43,628 nt of DNA, from assembly GCA_945870105.1 (NCBI GenBank), contig CAMBRL010000012.1, positions 1-43,628 of the forward strand. The letters are read 5' to 3'. How positions within the stretch are numbered: position 1 is the first letter of the stretch; each line of letters begins with the position of its first letter. Below, in pieces: positions 34,319 to 43,628 of this stretch. The DNA is from Chitinophaga pinensis. GTDB lineage: Bacteria > Bacteroidota > Bacteroidia > SXHM01. Under the pieces are notes generated by a model that saw only the letters and a program-made list of their open reading frames with translations, was not told where the DNA came from and did not search any database. A program made the position numbers and the translations under genes.

Positions 34319-34690
34319 ATGGCCAACCGTTCCTACACCTCCAACCTCTTTATAAATGTGGCCCATCTCTGCGCATTAAAAAACATCGACCGCCCCTTAA
34401 CCTTCCTGCGCAGCCATGGATTCACCCACAACACCGCCACACAACTCGTCAATAATGAAGTAAAAGAAATCAACCTCGCCTACATCGAGAAACTATGTCT
34501 CATTTTCAATTGCACCCCCAATGATCTCTTCGATTATAAACCCACACAACCCATCGAACAACTAAAAAACAACCCCCTCACCACCCTCATCAAAACCCAG
34601 GTACCCGTAAACTTCAACGAGCTCGTCCGCAACCTCCCCTTAGATAAACTCAAAGAAATAGAAGAAGAAATCCGAAAAAGAAAAATATAA
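34319..34690 (+). CDS. Small XRE-type helix-turn-helix regulator behind the 21-bp array
   Basis: A 123-residue protein. Residues about 10-75 form a Cro/C1-type domain: LFINVAHLCALKNI (helix 1), then HNTATQLVNNEVKEINLAYIEKLCLIFNCTPNDLFDY, typical of HTH_26/HTH_3 regulators. The C-terminal 45 residues are charged and helical (LDKLKEIEEEIRKRK). Codons are strongly C-ending (ACC, CTC, CCC), unlike the neighbours, and the coding strand is G-poor, as is the array before it. Position 26 bp behind the array suggests it binds these motifs, for instance as an autorepressor. The ATG follows an A-rich leader. Confidence 0.8.
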   Translation: MANRSYTSNLFINVAHLCALKNIDRPLTFLRSHGFTHNTATQLVNNEVKEINLAYIEKLCLIFNCTPNDLFDYKPTQPIEQLKNNPLTTLIKTQVPVNFNELVRNLPLDKLKEIEEEIRKRKI

Positions 34691-34701
34691 AACCGCATCC
34701 G

Positions 34702-34747
34702 CACCTTCTCACTCTCTCACCTTCTCACCTTCTCACCCTCACCCGCC
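34702..34747 (+). repeat. CACCTTCTCAC pyrimidine-rich direct repeats
   Basis: Several near-tandem copies of TTCTCACC with variants make a pyrimidine tract between the HTH gene and the promoter of the RluB gene. Confidence 0.5.
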
Positions 34748-34760
34748 CCGATTATTCTCC

Positions 34761-34768
34761 TATCTTTG
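34761..34768 (+). promoter_or_regulatory. -7 box TATCTTTG of the RluB-type gene
   Basis: TATCTTTG fits TAnnTTTG, 19 bp before the ATG at 34788. No TTG at usual -33 spacing in the pyrimidine-rich upstream DNA. Confidence 0.5.
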
Positions 34769-34787
34769 CCGTCCTTAAAACAAAACC

Positions 34788-36008
34788 ATGTCAAAATTCT
34801 TCAGACCCGGAAAGCCGGGCGGTAGCAGCAGTAACGAAAAACGCGGTGACGGAAAACCGTTCAATAAAAAACCTTCTGGTCGCGGAAGTGATAAACCCAC
34901 AAGCCGCAAAGAATTTGATGCCTGGAAAAATCGTTCCGATTCAGATGCGCCTAAAGATGAAAGTAAATCATCAGACAAACCTAAATCACGCTTTGGCGAT
35001 AAACCGTTCAAAAAATCATTTGACAAGCCCGCAGGAAAAAGACCATTCAAACGCGATGACGATAAACGAGGTGGAGATTTCAAACCCAAAAGCGATAGAC
35101 CTTTTTCACCAGGCAAAGAATCTGATCAGTGGAGAAAACGCGCTCCCCGCAAAGATGATGTTGAAGACTTTGGTGCAGCAGAAGACAAACCGAAAACACC
35201 ATCTTACGGTCGTCCTTACGATGCCAAAAAGAAATATCAAAGCAAGAAAAAATTCACCAAAGGCAACTTTGGTCAGCAAGTTGAAAAAGCACCTTCCGAT
35301 TTAATTCGTCTCAATAAATACCTTGCCAATGCAGGCGTATCATCAAGGCGCGAGGCAGATAAATTGATTGAAAGCGGAGTAGTAACAGTAAACGGAAAAG
35401 TAATTACCGAACTGGGCTATAAAATTTCTCCGGGCGATGAAGTAAAATTCGGTGGAGCTATTCTGCGCAAAGAAAAATCAGTTTACATTCTCCTTAACAA
35501 ACCTAAAGATTACATCACCACCAGTAAAGACCCGCAGGAACGCAGAACCGTGATGCACCTTATTGAAGGAGCCTGTAAAGAACGCGTTTACCCTGTAGGA
35601 AGATTAGATAGAATGACAACAGGTCTGCTGCTCTTCACCAACGATGGAGAAGTTGCAAAACGTCTTACGCATCCTTCACATGGCGCAAAAAAAATGTATC
35701 ACGTTACGATTGACCAAAACCTGAGTTTGGCCGATATGAAAAGCATACAAAGTGGCATAGAACTGGAAGACGGAAAAGCCGAAGTTGATGCCATAGAATT
35801 TGTGGAAGGTGCCGGTCGTAAAGAAGTAGGCATTGAAATTCACAGTGGAAGAAACCGCATTGTCCGCAGAATTTTTGAAAAGCTCGGCTACAATGTTATA
35901 AAACTCGACCGTGTTACTTTTGCCGGACTTACCAAAAAAGATTTGCAGCGTGGTTACTGGCGTCAGCTTTCTGAAAAGGAAGTTGGAATGTTGTTAATGG
36001 CGAAGTAA
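34788..36008 (+). CDS. rluB: RsuA/RluB-family rRNA pseudouridine synthase with long disordered N-terminus
   Basis: A 406-residue protein. Residues 1-170 are a Lys/Arg/Asp/Ser-rich, low-complexity, presumably disordered region. An S4 RNA-binding domain follows (about 172-220, IRLNKYLANAGVSSRREA), then the pseudouridine synthase domain with catalytic D274 in GRLDRMTTGL and the family motif HSGRNRIVRRIF. It should isomerise a uridine in 23S (RluB) or 16S (RsuA) rRNA; which one cannot be settled here. The charged extension is typical of Bacteroidota homologues and may help RNA binding. It converges with the hydrolase gene, 4 bp apart. Confidence 0.85.
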   Translation: MSKFFRPGKPGGSSSNEKRGDGKPFNKKPSGRGSDKPTSRKEFDAWKNRSDSDAPKDESKSSDKPKSRFGDKPFKKSFDKPAGKRPFKRDDDKRGGDFKPKSDRPFSPGKESDQWRKRAPRKDDVEDFGAAEDKPKTPSYGRPYDAKKKYQSKKKFTKGNFGQQVEKAPSDLIRLNKYLANAGVSSRREADKLIESGVVTVNGKVITELGYKISPGDEVKFGGAILRKEKSVYILLNKPKDYITTSKDPQERRTVMHLIEGACKERVYPVGRLDRMTTGLLLFTNDGEVAKRLTHPSHGAKKMYHVTIDQNLSLADMKSIQSGIELEDGKAEVDAIEFVEGAGRKEVGIEIHSGRNRIVRRIFEKLGYNVIKLDRVTFAGLTKKDLQRGYWRQLSEKEVGMLLMAK

Positions 36009-36012
36009 AAAA

Positions 36013-36846
36013 TTACTGCAAACTGCTGTCAAGCCAGGTTGCAATGTATTTCAGCACGTCTTCTTTTTCCGGTTCGTTATGCGTTTCGTGATAAAGTCCG
36101 TTCCACAATTTGAACGTGCAATTCTCTTTTATTTTATCAGCAAATTGACGTGAGCCTTCGGGTGAAGTAAGTCTGTCTTCCGTACCGTGAAAAATAAGTA
36201 AAGGCAATTTCATTTCAGCAGCGTGTTCCAGCGCCCAGTTCCCTGCAGCATAAGTTTCCACAAAAAAGCGCGCAGATATTTTATCATGAACCAAAGGGTC
36301 ATTCACATATTTCTCCACTTCCTTTTTATCACGCGAAATTGCTGTAGCATCCAGTTTAGTGCTTTGTGTAAAGCCAGGGAAAATATTATTCACAAATCTG
36401 CCCAAAGCAACTTCAAACTTTGGTGGCTCAAACGCTAATTTCAACCAGGGTGATGATGCAATAACTCCTGCTATCTCAGGTTTTCTGCGCAGTACATAAT
36501 TCAAAACTACATTGCCGCCCATACTGTGTCCGTAAATAAATTTCTTACTTCCCGGAGCAATTTTTTCTGCCTGTTTTAATAAATCTGAAACACCATCTAA
36601 TAACAAATCATAAGAAGGAGTATGCCCGCGCTTTCCACCTGATTTTCCGTGTCCTCTGTGGTCATAAGCAATCACCGAATACCCTGCATCAACCAGATAT
36701 TTCGCAACGTGTGCATACCGTCCGCTGTGCTCACCCATGCCGTGCACAATGCAAATAACAGCTTTAGGTTTTGCATCGTTCAGCCAGCATTGTCCATAAA
36801 TTTCAACTCCGTCAGATGCTGTCCATTTCAAGTCCTGATGTTTCAT
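36013..36846 (-). CDS. Monoacylglycerol-lipase-like alpha/beta hydrolase
   Basis: A 277-residue serine hydrolase of the hydrolase_4 (monoglyceride lipase / lysophospholipase) type. The start at 36846 is chosen since upstream codons are not typical. Oxyanion motif VHGMGEHSGRY, nucleophile S108 in GHSMGG, acid D224 (HGTEDRLT) and H253 (LYHETHNE) are all present, so it is likely active on lipid esters. No signal peptide, so cytosolic. Confidence 0.85.
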   Translation of the reverse strand: MKHQDLKWTASDGVEIYGQCWLNDAKPKAVICIVHGMGEHSGRYAHVAKYLVDAGYSVIAYDHRGHGKSGGKRGHTPSYDLLLDGVSDLLKQAEKIAPGSKKFIYGHSMGGNVVLNYVLRRKPEIAGVIASSPWLKLAFEPPKFEVALGRFVNNIFPGFTQSTKLDATAISRDKKEVEKYVNDPLVHDKISARFFVETYAAGNWALEHAAEMKLPLLIFHGTEDRLTSPEGSRQFADKIKENCTFKLWNGLYHETHNEPEKEDVLKYIATWLDSSLQ

Positions 36847-36868
36847 AGTTTGTGTTTTTGATGAAGAA

Positions 36869-36876
36869 CAAAAGTA
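36869..36876 (-). promoter_or_regulatory. -7 box TACTTTTG (minus strand) for the lipase-like gene
   Basis: The minus strand reads TACTTTTG, 22 bp before the start at 36846. No clear -33 TTG. Confidence 0.45.
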
Positions 36877-36911
36877 GTTTTTCCTGCACATTATTCAGAA
36901 TGAAAAATATC

Positions 36912-36919
36912 TACCTTTG
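36912..36919 (+). promoter_or_regulatory. -7 box TACCTTTG upstream of the EEP gene
   Basis: TACCTTTG lies 88 bp before the ATG at 37008. If used, the transcript leader would include the whole inverted repeat pair at 36931-36990, folding a long hairpin next to the start codon. Confidence 0.45.
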
Positions 36920-36930
36920 AAACGCATCTC

Positions 36931-36990
36931 GTCACCCTGAACTTGTTTCAGGGTCTTGAATTAAAGATGCTGAAACAAGTTCAGCATGAC
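36931..36990. repeat. Family B repeat, inverted pair upstream of the EEP gene
   Basis: Left arm 36931-36955 (GTCACCCTGAAC to TCAGGGTC), right arm 36966-36990 the inverted copy with ATGCTGA/TCAGCAT stem bases. Each arm can fold on its own; the two also pair along most of their length. Confidence 0.75.
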
Positions 36991-37007
36991 GACTTAAAAA
37001 AAATCGT

Positions 37008-38069
37008 ATGGAAATCCTGAAAAAAATTCTGAAGCTGGTATTAATGTTTGTTGTGCTGGGTGTAATGTGGATAGCCGGCAATCTGCTTTTCGGAACCATC
37101 ACCGATTTTAAACCCGAAAAAGAAATAAAACTTACTGTGCGCGGAACTGCAATAGCGCAACCCGATAGCATTTTCTCATTTATTAACTGGAACATTGGTT
37201 ACGGTGGGCTGGGAGAGAAGGCTGATTTCTTTTATGATGGAGGTAAAATGGTTGTTTCTGCAGAAGGAGATGTGGACAACTATTTAAACGGAATTTACCA
37301 ATTCGCTAAGTCAAACGACAGTGTTGATTTTTTCTTTTTTCAGGAAGTGGATACGCTGGCGCGTAGAAGTTACCGGATCAATGAGCTATGGGGAATTTCA
37401 CAACAATTGCCGGATTATACCTACTCATTTGCTGTAAATTACGATGTAAAATTCGTTCCGGTTCCTTATACAAACCCAATGGGTAAAGTAGTTGCAGGAC
37501 TTGCATCATTTTCAAAATTCCAACCAACAAGTGCAACGCGTTATGGCTACGACTCCAATTTCTCATGGCCTACCAGCATTTATTTTTTAGACAGATGTTT
37601 TTTGGTTCACCGCATAGCGCTTACAAATGGGAAAGAATTTATTGCCATCAACACACATAATTCAGCATATGACAAAACTGGTGAATTGAAAAGAAGCGAA
37701 ATGAATATGTTGAAAGAATTTGTACTGAAAGAATTTGAAAAAGGAAATTACGTAGTTGTTGGCGGTGACTGGAATCAATGTGCTCCCGGATTTGATGCAA
37801 AAACATTCTGGAAATCAGATGTGGATATTGCAGAGAACGCCAATATTGATGCAGCGTTTATGCCTACCGGCTGGACATGGGCTTATGATAACACTGTGCC
37901 AACTAACCGCAGCTTGTTGTTTCCTTTGGACTTAGAAAAAACAGATAGAACAGTTATTGACTACTATCTTGTTTCTCCAAACCTTGAAGTATTGCAGCTT
38001 AAAAATATAGACATGCAATTCAAATTTTCTGATCATCAACCGGTGTTTCTTCAAGTGAAAATAAAGTAA
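37008..38069 (+). CDS. Endonuclease/exonuclease/phosphatase-family protein, membrane-anchored
   Basis: A 353-residue protein with an N-terminal hydrophobic helix (about residues 8-28) and an EEP domain. Metal and phosphate site motifs: N62 in NWNIGYG, E113 in FFQEVD, H217 in NTHNSAYD, D254 and N256 in GGDWNQ, and the C-terminal SDHQPVF. The family covers nucleases, phosphodiesterases and inositol or sphingolipid phosphatases. Anchoring to the outside of the membrane and the neighbouring lipid genes make a phosphodiester or lipid substrate more likely than DNA. One base separates it from the hydroxylase gene. Confidence 0.8.
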   Translation: MEILKKILKLVLMFVVLGVMWIAGNLLFGTITDFKPEKEIKLTVRGTAIAQPDSIFSFINWNIGYGGLGEKADFFYDGGKMVVSAEGDVDNYLNGIYQFAKSNDSVDFFFFQEVDTLARRSYRINELWGISQQLPDYTYSFAVNYDVKFVPVPYTNPMGKVVAGLASFSKFQPTSATRYGYDSNFSWPTSIYFLDRCFLVHRIALTNGKEFIAINTHNSAYDKTGELKRSEMNMLKEFVLKEFEKGNYVVVGGDWNQCAPGFDAKTFWKSDVDIAENANIDAAFMPTGWTWAYDNTVPTNRSLLFPLDLEKTDRTVIDYYLVSPNLEVLQLKNIDMQFKFSDHQPVFLQVKIK

Positions 38070-38070
38070 G

Positions 38071-39291
38071 ATGAATATCAACTACATCATTTTCGCTATT
38101 CCATTTTTTCTTCTCCTAATAGGCATTGAGGTGCTGGTAGATAAAAAGAAAAAAGGGAATGCATTTCGCATAAATGATTCCATTGCTAATCTTAATATTG
38201 GAATTGGTGAGCAGGTGATTAGCGTGTTTACGCGAGCGTTTATGCTGATGCTATATGCATTTGTTTACAAATACCGTATTTACGAAATGCCTTCCAATCT
38301 CTTTACCGGTTTGGTTTTGCTCTTTGCTTTTGATTTTATTTTTTACTGGGCACATCGTTTTGGTCACGAAATAAATATTGGTTGGGGTGGACATATTGTT
38401 CATCATTCCAGCGAAGAATATAATCTCACTGTTGCCTTGCGTCAGCCCTGGTTTTTTTCTGCAATGACATTTTTTATGTTTCTACCGTTAGCGTTTCTTG
38501 GTTTCAAACCGGAGTTACTTTTAATCGTTGCCGGCATTGATATTTTGTTCCAGTTCTGGATTCATACCAAATACATTGGCAAACTTGGTTTTGTGGAATT
38601 GTTTCTGAATACACCTTCACATCACCGCGTTCACCACGGAGTTAATCCAAAATACATTGATAAAAATTATGCCGGCATGTTTATCATCTGGGATCGCATG
38701 TTCGGAACATTTGAAGAAGAAAAGGAAGAAGTAGTTTATGGAATTACTACTCCGGTAAAAAGTTGGAATCCCGCATGGACAAACGTGCATTACTTTTTTG
38801 ATTTGATAAAAATCGGAAATCCATTCCCCCGTTTCAGTGATAAAGTGAAATTGTTTTTTAAACATCCAGGTTGGAAACCAGATGAATTTGGTGGAACGGA
38901 GTTCCCGCAGAAAGTAGATAACAGCACGTACAAGAAATTTGATTTTGTTTACAATCCCGCAATCAATAAATATGTCCTCGTGCAATTTTCTATTCTTACC
39001 GCAGTGGTAGTAACGTATCTTGCAGTTGAAAAAAAGATGTTGTTCTGGAAGAATTTCAGCGCTGCCGCCTATTTGGTTCTTACTTTAACTGTAATGGCAA
39101 CATTATTTGAAAACAAGCGATGGGCTTTCATTCTTGAAAATATTCGCTTGCTTGTTTTCCCCTTAATTATTTACCTGCTACCAATTAATTATTCACTTCA
39201 ATTGGTGCTTACTCATATTGCATTTCTATCTTCAGTTGCGTTTTTTTTCTGGAATTCAAGATTGCAGAACCTTCAATTTGTAAAATCATAA
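38071..39291 (+). CDS. Fatty acid hydroxylase / sterol desaturase family membrane protein (second copy)
   Basis: A 406-residue membrane protein with the diiron histidine set H95-xxx-H99, H108-xx-H111-H112 and H184-H185-xx-H188-H189, followed by the conserved FIIWDRMFGTF. Beyond about residue 300 there are four extra hydrophobic segments not needed for the catalytic core. The arrangement (hydroxylase plus extra helices) resembles alkylglycerol monooxygenase-like proteins, though that is inference. It starts one base after the EEP gene and ends 6 bp before glycerol kinase, so the three genes are probably one transcript; an ether-lipid or glycerol-lipid role would fit. Confidence 0.8.
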   Translation: MNINYIIFAIPFFLLLIGIEVLVDKKKKGNAFRINDSIANLNIGIGEQVISVFTRAFMLMLYAFVYKYRIYEMPSNLFTGLVLLFAFDFIFYWAHRFGHEINIGWGGHIVHHSSEEYNLTVALRQPWFFSAMTFFMFLPLAFLGFKPELLLIVAGIDILFQFWIHTKYIGKLGFVELFLNTPSHHRVHHGVNPKYIDKNYAGMFIIWDRMFGTFEEEKEEVVYGITTPVKSWNPAWTNVHYFFDLIKIGNPFPRFSDKVKLFFKHPGWKPDEFGGTEFPQKVDNSTYKKFDFVYNPAINKYVLVQFSILTAVVVTYLAVEKKMLFWKNFSAAAYLVLTLTVMATLFENKRWAFILENIRLLVFPLIIYLLPINYSLQLVLTHIAFLSSVAFFFWNSRLQNLQFVKS

Positions 39292-40788
<1,497 letters not shown>

Positions 40789-40809
40789 GCACTAAGCAGT
40801 TGGCAGACT

Positions 40810-40833
40810 GTCACCCTGAGCTTGTCGAAGGGT
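40810..40833. repeat. Family B-type repeat between glpK and the convergent lipoprotein
   Basis: GTCACCCTGAGC at the left and CGAAGGGT at the right; ACCCT pairs with AGGGT. It differs by two bases from the copy inside the methyltransferase gene at 2585-2608. Its last base is also the last base of the lipoprotein stop codon on the minus strand. Confidence 0.75.
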
Positions 40834-41144
40834 TACTCAAACGTATATTCCACCTGCTCGCAAACCGAAAAGGCTTGGTATTCTTCCCAATCAAGAGAGT
40901 CAAGAAAAGTTGAACCTGCCACCTTTGCACCAAAGGTGTGAGCGCCTGTGTTAACTTCCAGCGTTTCTTTGGTCAGCTCAATAACATCGTACAGGTAAAC
41001 TCCGTCAAAATAGAATTGAATAGGTTCTATAGTTTGGTTCGTGATGATAAGCGTAGCGGTATTATTTTCTTCGCAAACTCGTTTTTCACAGGAGGAAAGA
41101 GTTGTCAGAAATAAAATGAGAATAAACAGGATTACTTTATTCAT
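40833..41144 (-). CDS. Small hypothetical lipoprotein
   Basis: A 103-residue protein with a lipoprotein signal (lipobox TLSSC, Cys19). The mature 84 residues (TATLIITNQTIEPIQFYFDG onwards) look all-beta, with two further Cys in CEEN and FSVCEQ contexts. No family assigned. Stop codon TAA borders a dispersed repeat. Confidence 0.7.
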   Translation of the reverse strand: MNKVILFILILFLTTLSSCEKRVCEENNTATLIITNQTIEPIQFYFDGVYLYDVIELTKETLEVNTGAHTFGAKVAGSTFLDSLDWEEYQAFSVCEQVEYTFE

Positions 41145-41183
41145 AAATATGGCAACTAAAGTAACTATTCTGGTTTAAAAACA

Positions 41184-41213
41184 AAAAATCCTCTGCAATT
41201 GCAGAGGATTTTT
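41184..41213. terminator. Bidirectional intrinsic terminator next to tRNA-Gln
   Basis: A perfect 13-bp stem (41184-41196 with 41201-41213) around AATT, with A5 on the left and T5 on the right. It lies 2 bp downstream of the minus-strand tRNA gene. Confidence 0.85.
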
Positions 41214-41215
41214 GT

Positions 41216-41287
41216 TGACCTACTAGGGCTCGAACCTAGACTCTACTGAACCAAAATCAGTCGTGTTGCCAGTTACACCATAGGTCA
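41216..41287 (-). tRNA. tRNA-Gln (anticodon UUG)
   Basis: A 72-nt cloverleaf on the minus strand. Acceptor arms TGACCTA and TAGGTCA pair over 7 bp. The anticodon stem ACTGA/TCAGT encloses TTTTGGT, giving anticodon TTG, which reads CAA (and CAG by wobble). The T-arm loop has GGTTCGAGCC. CCA is not encoded. A terminator follows directly. Confidence 0.95.
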
Positions 41288-41381
41288 GTTTCCCCGAAAA
41301 GGGAGTGCAAAAGTATAAAACAGAAAAGAAATACCAAATAATCTTACCTTCGCACCTCATTAATTTTTAAAATCAGTTCAA

Positions 41382-42491
41382 ATGAAAAAACTTTTACTCC
41401 TTGCAGTTGGCTCTTTATCAGCATTTACAGGCTCTTCACAAATAGTTATTGAAGCGGTGGATTTTCCGGTAGCAGGCGATTCTATTTATCAGGGTATTGA
41501 TACCCTTATTCCGTTGACAATTACTCCGGGTAGTGCAGGAGCTGACCAAAGTTGGGATTTTTCACAATTACGCACCAGACAAGGTAATACCATTCATTTT
41601 ACTGACCCGACAACATTACCAAGCGGAAGCAATTTTCCGAACTCATTTCTGGCAGTAGAACAATTTGGAGGTTGGGCATTTGCTGACAGCAGCAATAATA
41701 CCGTTGAAATTACCGGCTTTTCCGGTGACTTTACAGGTTTGGGAGCAGACATGGATATTCCTTTTCTTGACCCGCAAACCATTTTTATTTTTCCTGCTTC
41801 CTATTTAGATAGTTATAGTGATACCTCAATTATTTATGTTTCTATGGAAGCACCTCCGGCATTGGTTGCACAATCTCCAATTCCTATTGACTCAATCCGT
41901 TTCAAACGTTATTCTGAAATTCAAAGCGAGATTGATGGTTGGGGAGATTTAATAACTCCGCTTGGAACTTACGAAGCATTGCGTCAGCGCAATGTTGAAC
42001 ATAACATTGACAGTATCTGGATTTATGCAACACTTTTAGGCGGATGGGGACTTCTTCCGGGACAATTAGTAGGTTTTGAAAATCCACGTGTAAGTGATAT
42101 TCACCGCTACAATTACATTATTAAAGAAATTGGTTACTATGCCGTAAGTCTTACCACTAACCTGAATGACAGTATTGATCGTGCTACTTTCTTATCGAAT
42201 GAATCACAATGCTGCTTTGGTGCAGGTGTTGATGAAACAAACATTGCTGAAGCGTTTACGGTTTATCCTAACCCGGCAAGCAATGGCTTTTCTATCAGAA
42301 TGGAAACAAACGACAAACTTGTTTATGCTGTTTTTGATGTAACAGGCAAACAGGTATTGGCAGGAAGTGTAAACAGTACTACAACGTTTGTAAACACTGC
42401 TGCACTTGCTGATGGGCTTTACGTTTGCAAAGTTTTCACTGCTGACGGAAAGCTTGCCGGCTCAAAGAAAATAAGTATTTCAGGAAACTGA
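41382..42491 (+). CDS. Secreted protein with T9SS sorting domain
   Basis: A 369-residue exported protein. Signal peptide ends near TGSSQ. The middle 250 residues (start ADQSWDFSQL) are of a type frequent in T9SS cargo of this phylum but without a known function. Residues about 295-369 (VYPNPASNGFSIRME, then ADGLYVCKV) are a type A sorting domain. TACCTTCG at 41345-41352, a one-base variant of the -7 box, may be its promoter. Confidence 0.8.
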   Translation: MKKLLLLAVGSLSAFTGSSQIVIEAVDFPVAGDSIYQGIDTLIPLTITPGSAGADQSWDFSQLRTRQGNTIHFTDPTTLPSGSNFPNSFLAVEQFGGWAFADSSNNTVEITGFSGDFTGLGADMDIPFLDPQTIFIFPASYLDSYSDTSIIYVSMEAPPALVAQSPIPIDSIRFKRYSEIQSEIDGWGDLITPLGTYEALRQRNVEHNIDSIWIYATLLGGWGLLPGQLVGFENPRVSDIHRYNYIIKEIGYYAVSLTTNLNDSIDRATFLSNESQCCFGAGVDETNIAEAFTVYPNPASNGFSIRMETNDKLVYAVFDVTGKQVLAGSVNSTTTFVNTAALADGLYVCKVFTADGKLAGSKKISISGN

Positions 42492-42516
42492 TTTTAACTA
42501 TTGCTTCGCTGAAAGG

Positions 42517-43158
42517 ATGAAACACCTTTTTCTTTTTAGCGGTCTTGGTGCCGATCATCGGGTTTTTCAATTCCTCGATCTGAGTGGATTTCGTGTAACT
42601 TATATTAAGTGGCTGGAGCCGCTTGCGCGTGAAACCATGCAACAATATGCTGCACGATTGACTGCACAGATTGATGCAGAGAAGCCTGTCTTAGTGGGGC
42701 TTTCGTTTGGCGGTATGATGGCAATGGAAGTGGCCAAACACATTGCAACCGAAAAGATAGTGCTCATCTCTTCTGCAAAAACGCAGAAAGAAATTCCTCC
42801 TTATTTTCGTATTGCAGGAAAACTGAAACTGAATAAACTTGCAGCTATGAGAGTTGCCAAGAAGCCCAATGCTCTTGCCTACCGCATGATGGGAGCCAAA
42901 ACCGAATCGGAGAAAACCCTGATGAAAACCATTCTCACCGAAACCGACCCCGTGTTCTTTAAATGGGCGATTGAGAAAGTAGTAACCTGGAATAACAAGG
43001 TGTTACACGAAAACGTGGTTCACATTCACGGAACAAAAGATTTGCTGCTGCCTCATCGTTTTGTAAAAGCCGACTTCAGCATAACAAACGGAACGCATCT
43101 GATGACCATTCAACATGCAAAAGAAGTTTCGGAGATGCTCCGGAAAATTATCTGTTAG
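42517..43158 (+). CDS. Short alpha/beta hydrolase
   Basis: A 213-residue protein of the alpha/beta-hydrolase fold without signal peptide. Nucleophile S63 in GLSFGG, acid in HIHGTKDLLLP and His in TNGTHLMTI are all visible. The lid is short. Substrate unknown. The start is 25 bp after the T9SS gene. Confidence 0.75.
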   Translation: MKHLFLFSGLGADHRVFQFLDLSGFRVTYIKWLEPLARETMQQYAARLTAQIDAEKPVLVGLSFGGMMAMEVAKHIATEKIVLISSAKTQKEIPPYFRIAGKLKLNKLAAMRVAKKPNALAYRMMGAKTESEKTLMKTILTETDPVFFKWAIEKVVTWNNKVLHENVVHIHGTKDLLLPHRFVKADFSITNGTHLMTIQHAKEVSEMLRKIIC

Positions 43159-43164
43159 CTATTC

Positions 43165-43237
43165 GTCATTGCGAGCGTAGCGAAGCAATCTCACTATTAA
43201 TAAAAGATTGCTTCGGGCGAAAAGCCCTCGCAATGAC
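43165..43237. repeat. Dispersed repeat family C, inverted pair
   Basis: Left arm 43165-43192 (GTCATTGCGAGC to GCAATCTC) and inverted right arm 43205-43237. ATTGC/GCAAT pair within each arm and arms pair with each other. It fills the space between convergent genes and could stop transcription from both sides. Confidence 0.8.
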
Positions 43238-43249
43238 GGGAACGGAAAC

Positions 43250-43628
43250 TTAATTCCTACCCGCAATAATCTTCCTGCGCGAAATAATCCCGTCTGCAAA
43301 GTGCGCTTCAGCAATGTAAACCCCTTCGGTAAGATGGCCTGTAAAAATTTTCAGGTGCTCTTTGCTTTGCAGCACTAATCTTCCTGACATATCATACAAG
43401 CGCACCTCTTCAATTGTGTTTTTCTCCGAAGTGAAACTAACAAAGTCTTGTGCGGGGTTGGGGAATATCTTCAGGTCTGATGTCTTTCCGCTTTCTTCAA
43501 CGCTGTTGAGGTTAGTGATGTAAACATGAAAGGTAAGCGAGTCGGCAGCACTGTTGGGATTAATAGCACGCGGCCAAACCACCACCACATTGTCGCCAAT
43601 ATTAAAAGTGTTGTTGTTGATGCTGAAG
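43250..43628 (-). CDS. T9SS cargo protein, 3' part only (cut by window end)
   Basis: The frame is open to the window edge; about 125 C-terminal residues are visible. The last 75 (IFPNPAQDFVSF, then EGVYIAEAHF and ending KIIAGRN) are a type A T9SS sorting domain; the part before (VVVVWPRAINPNSAADS) fits the preceding beta domain of a secreted protein. The start lies beyond 43628 and the main function cannot be told. Confidence 0.8.
   Translation of the reverse strand, partial: FSINNNTFNIGDNVVVVWPRAINPNSAADSLTFHVYITNLNSVEESGKTSDLKIFPNPAQDFVSFTSEKNTIEEVRLYDMSGRLVLQSKEHLKIFTGHLTEGVYIAEAHFADGIISRRKIIAGRN

Noticed and set aside
34082-34366. Minus-strand open frame of 94 codons with recurring Val-Asn-Cys
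   Set aside because: It is the 21-bp array read in one frame and overlaps the start of the HTH gene on the other strand; the period alone keeps the frame open. Kept only as an alternative explanation in the findings.

Overview
This window is a chromosomal segment of a member of the Bacteroidota, probably an environmental lineage. The evidence is: four proteins with C-terminal type IX secretion (T9SS) sorting domains; several Bacteroidota -7 promoter boxes (TAnnTTTG); an almost complete lack of Shine-Dalgarno sequences; many SPII lipoproteins; and the operon yceD-rpmF-fabH-accB-accC. I cannot name the genus.

Layout. 1-421 is gene-free and consists almost wholly of palindromic and dispersed repeats. 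422-2890 encodes a type IIG-like adenine methyltransferase that carries one of these repeats in frame. 2942-9390 (+) holds a secreted Asp-box protein, a fatty acid hydroxylase, a pentapeptide-repeat protein, a DUF3817 protein, a lipoprotein, a Crp/Fnr-type regulator, a DinB-like protein and a short MgtE-type transporter. 9454-11409 (+) holds small secreted or membrane proteins. 11416-23544 is a long minus-strand block: an alpha/beta-hydrolase without its nucleophile, an M16 peptidase lipoprotein, two paralogous TPR-adenylate cyclases with a T9SS propeller protein between them, and two membrane proteins.

23713-28238 (+) holds a 57-residue protein with its own terminator, a DUF4292 lipoprotein, an EnvC-like factor with a degenerate LytM domain, TatA, and a phosphonate pair (PhnA-like hydrolase and PhnZ-like HD oxygenase). 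28320-32037 is the yceD-rpmF-fabH-accB-accC fatty acid synthesis operon. 32044-34787 is an accessory island: a long IS630-like transposase, hairpin repeats, a strictly 21-bp-periodic array of 14 short motifs, and a small HTH gene directly behind the array. From 34788 come an RluB-type pseudouridine synthase, a monoacylglycerol-lipase-like hydrolase, an EEP-family protein, a second fatty acid hydroxylase, glycerol kinase, a small lipoprotein, tRNA-Gln(UUG), a T9SS protein, an alpha/beta hydrolase and the 3' end of another T9SS gene cut by the window edge.

The most unusual element is the 21-bp array (33999-34292). Its A-CAATTAAY-A core recurs at exactly 21 bp, two helical turns, fourteen times with unrelated filler between. 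It is bounded by identical 13-mers and ends 26 bp before the start codon of the HTH gene. The second theme is a superfamily of dispersed repeats that begin GTCA and end near TC, whose variable stem bases change in a compensating way from copy to copy. They occupy intergenic gaps throughout the window and one coding sequence.
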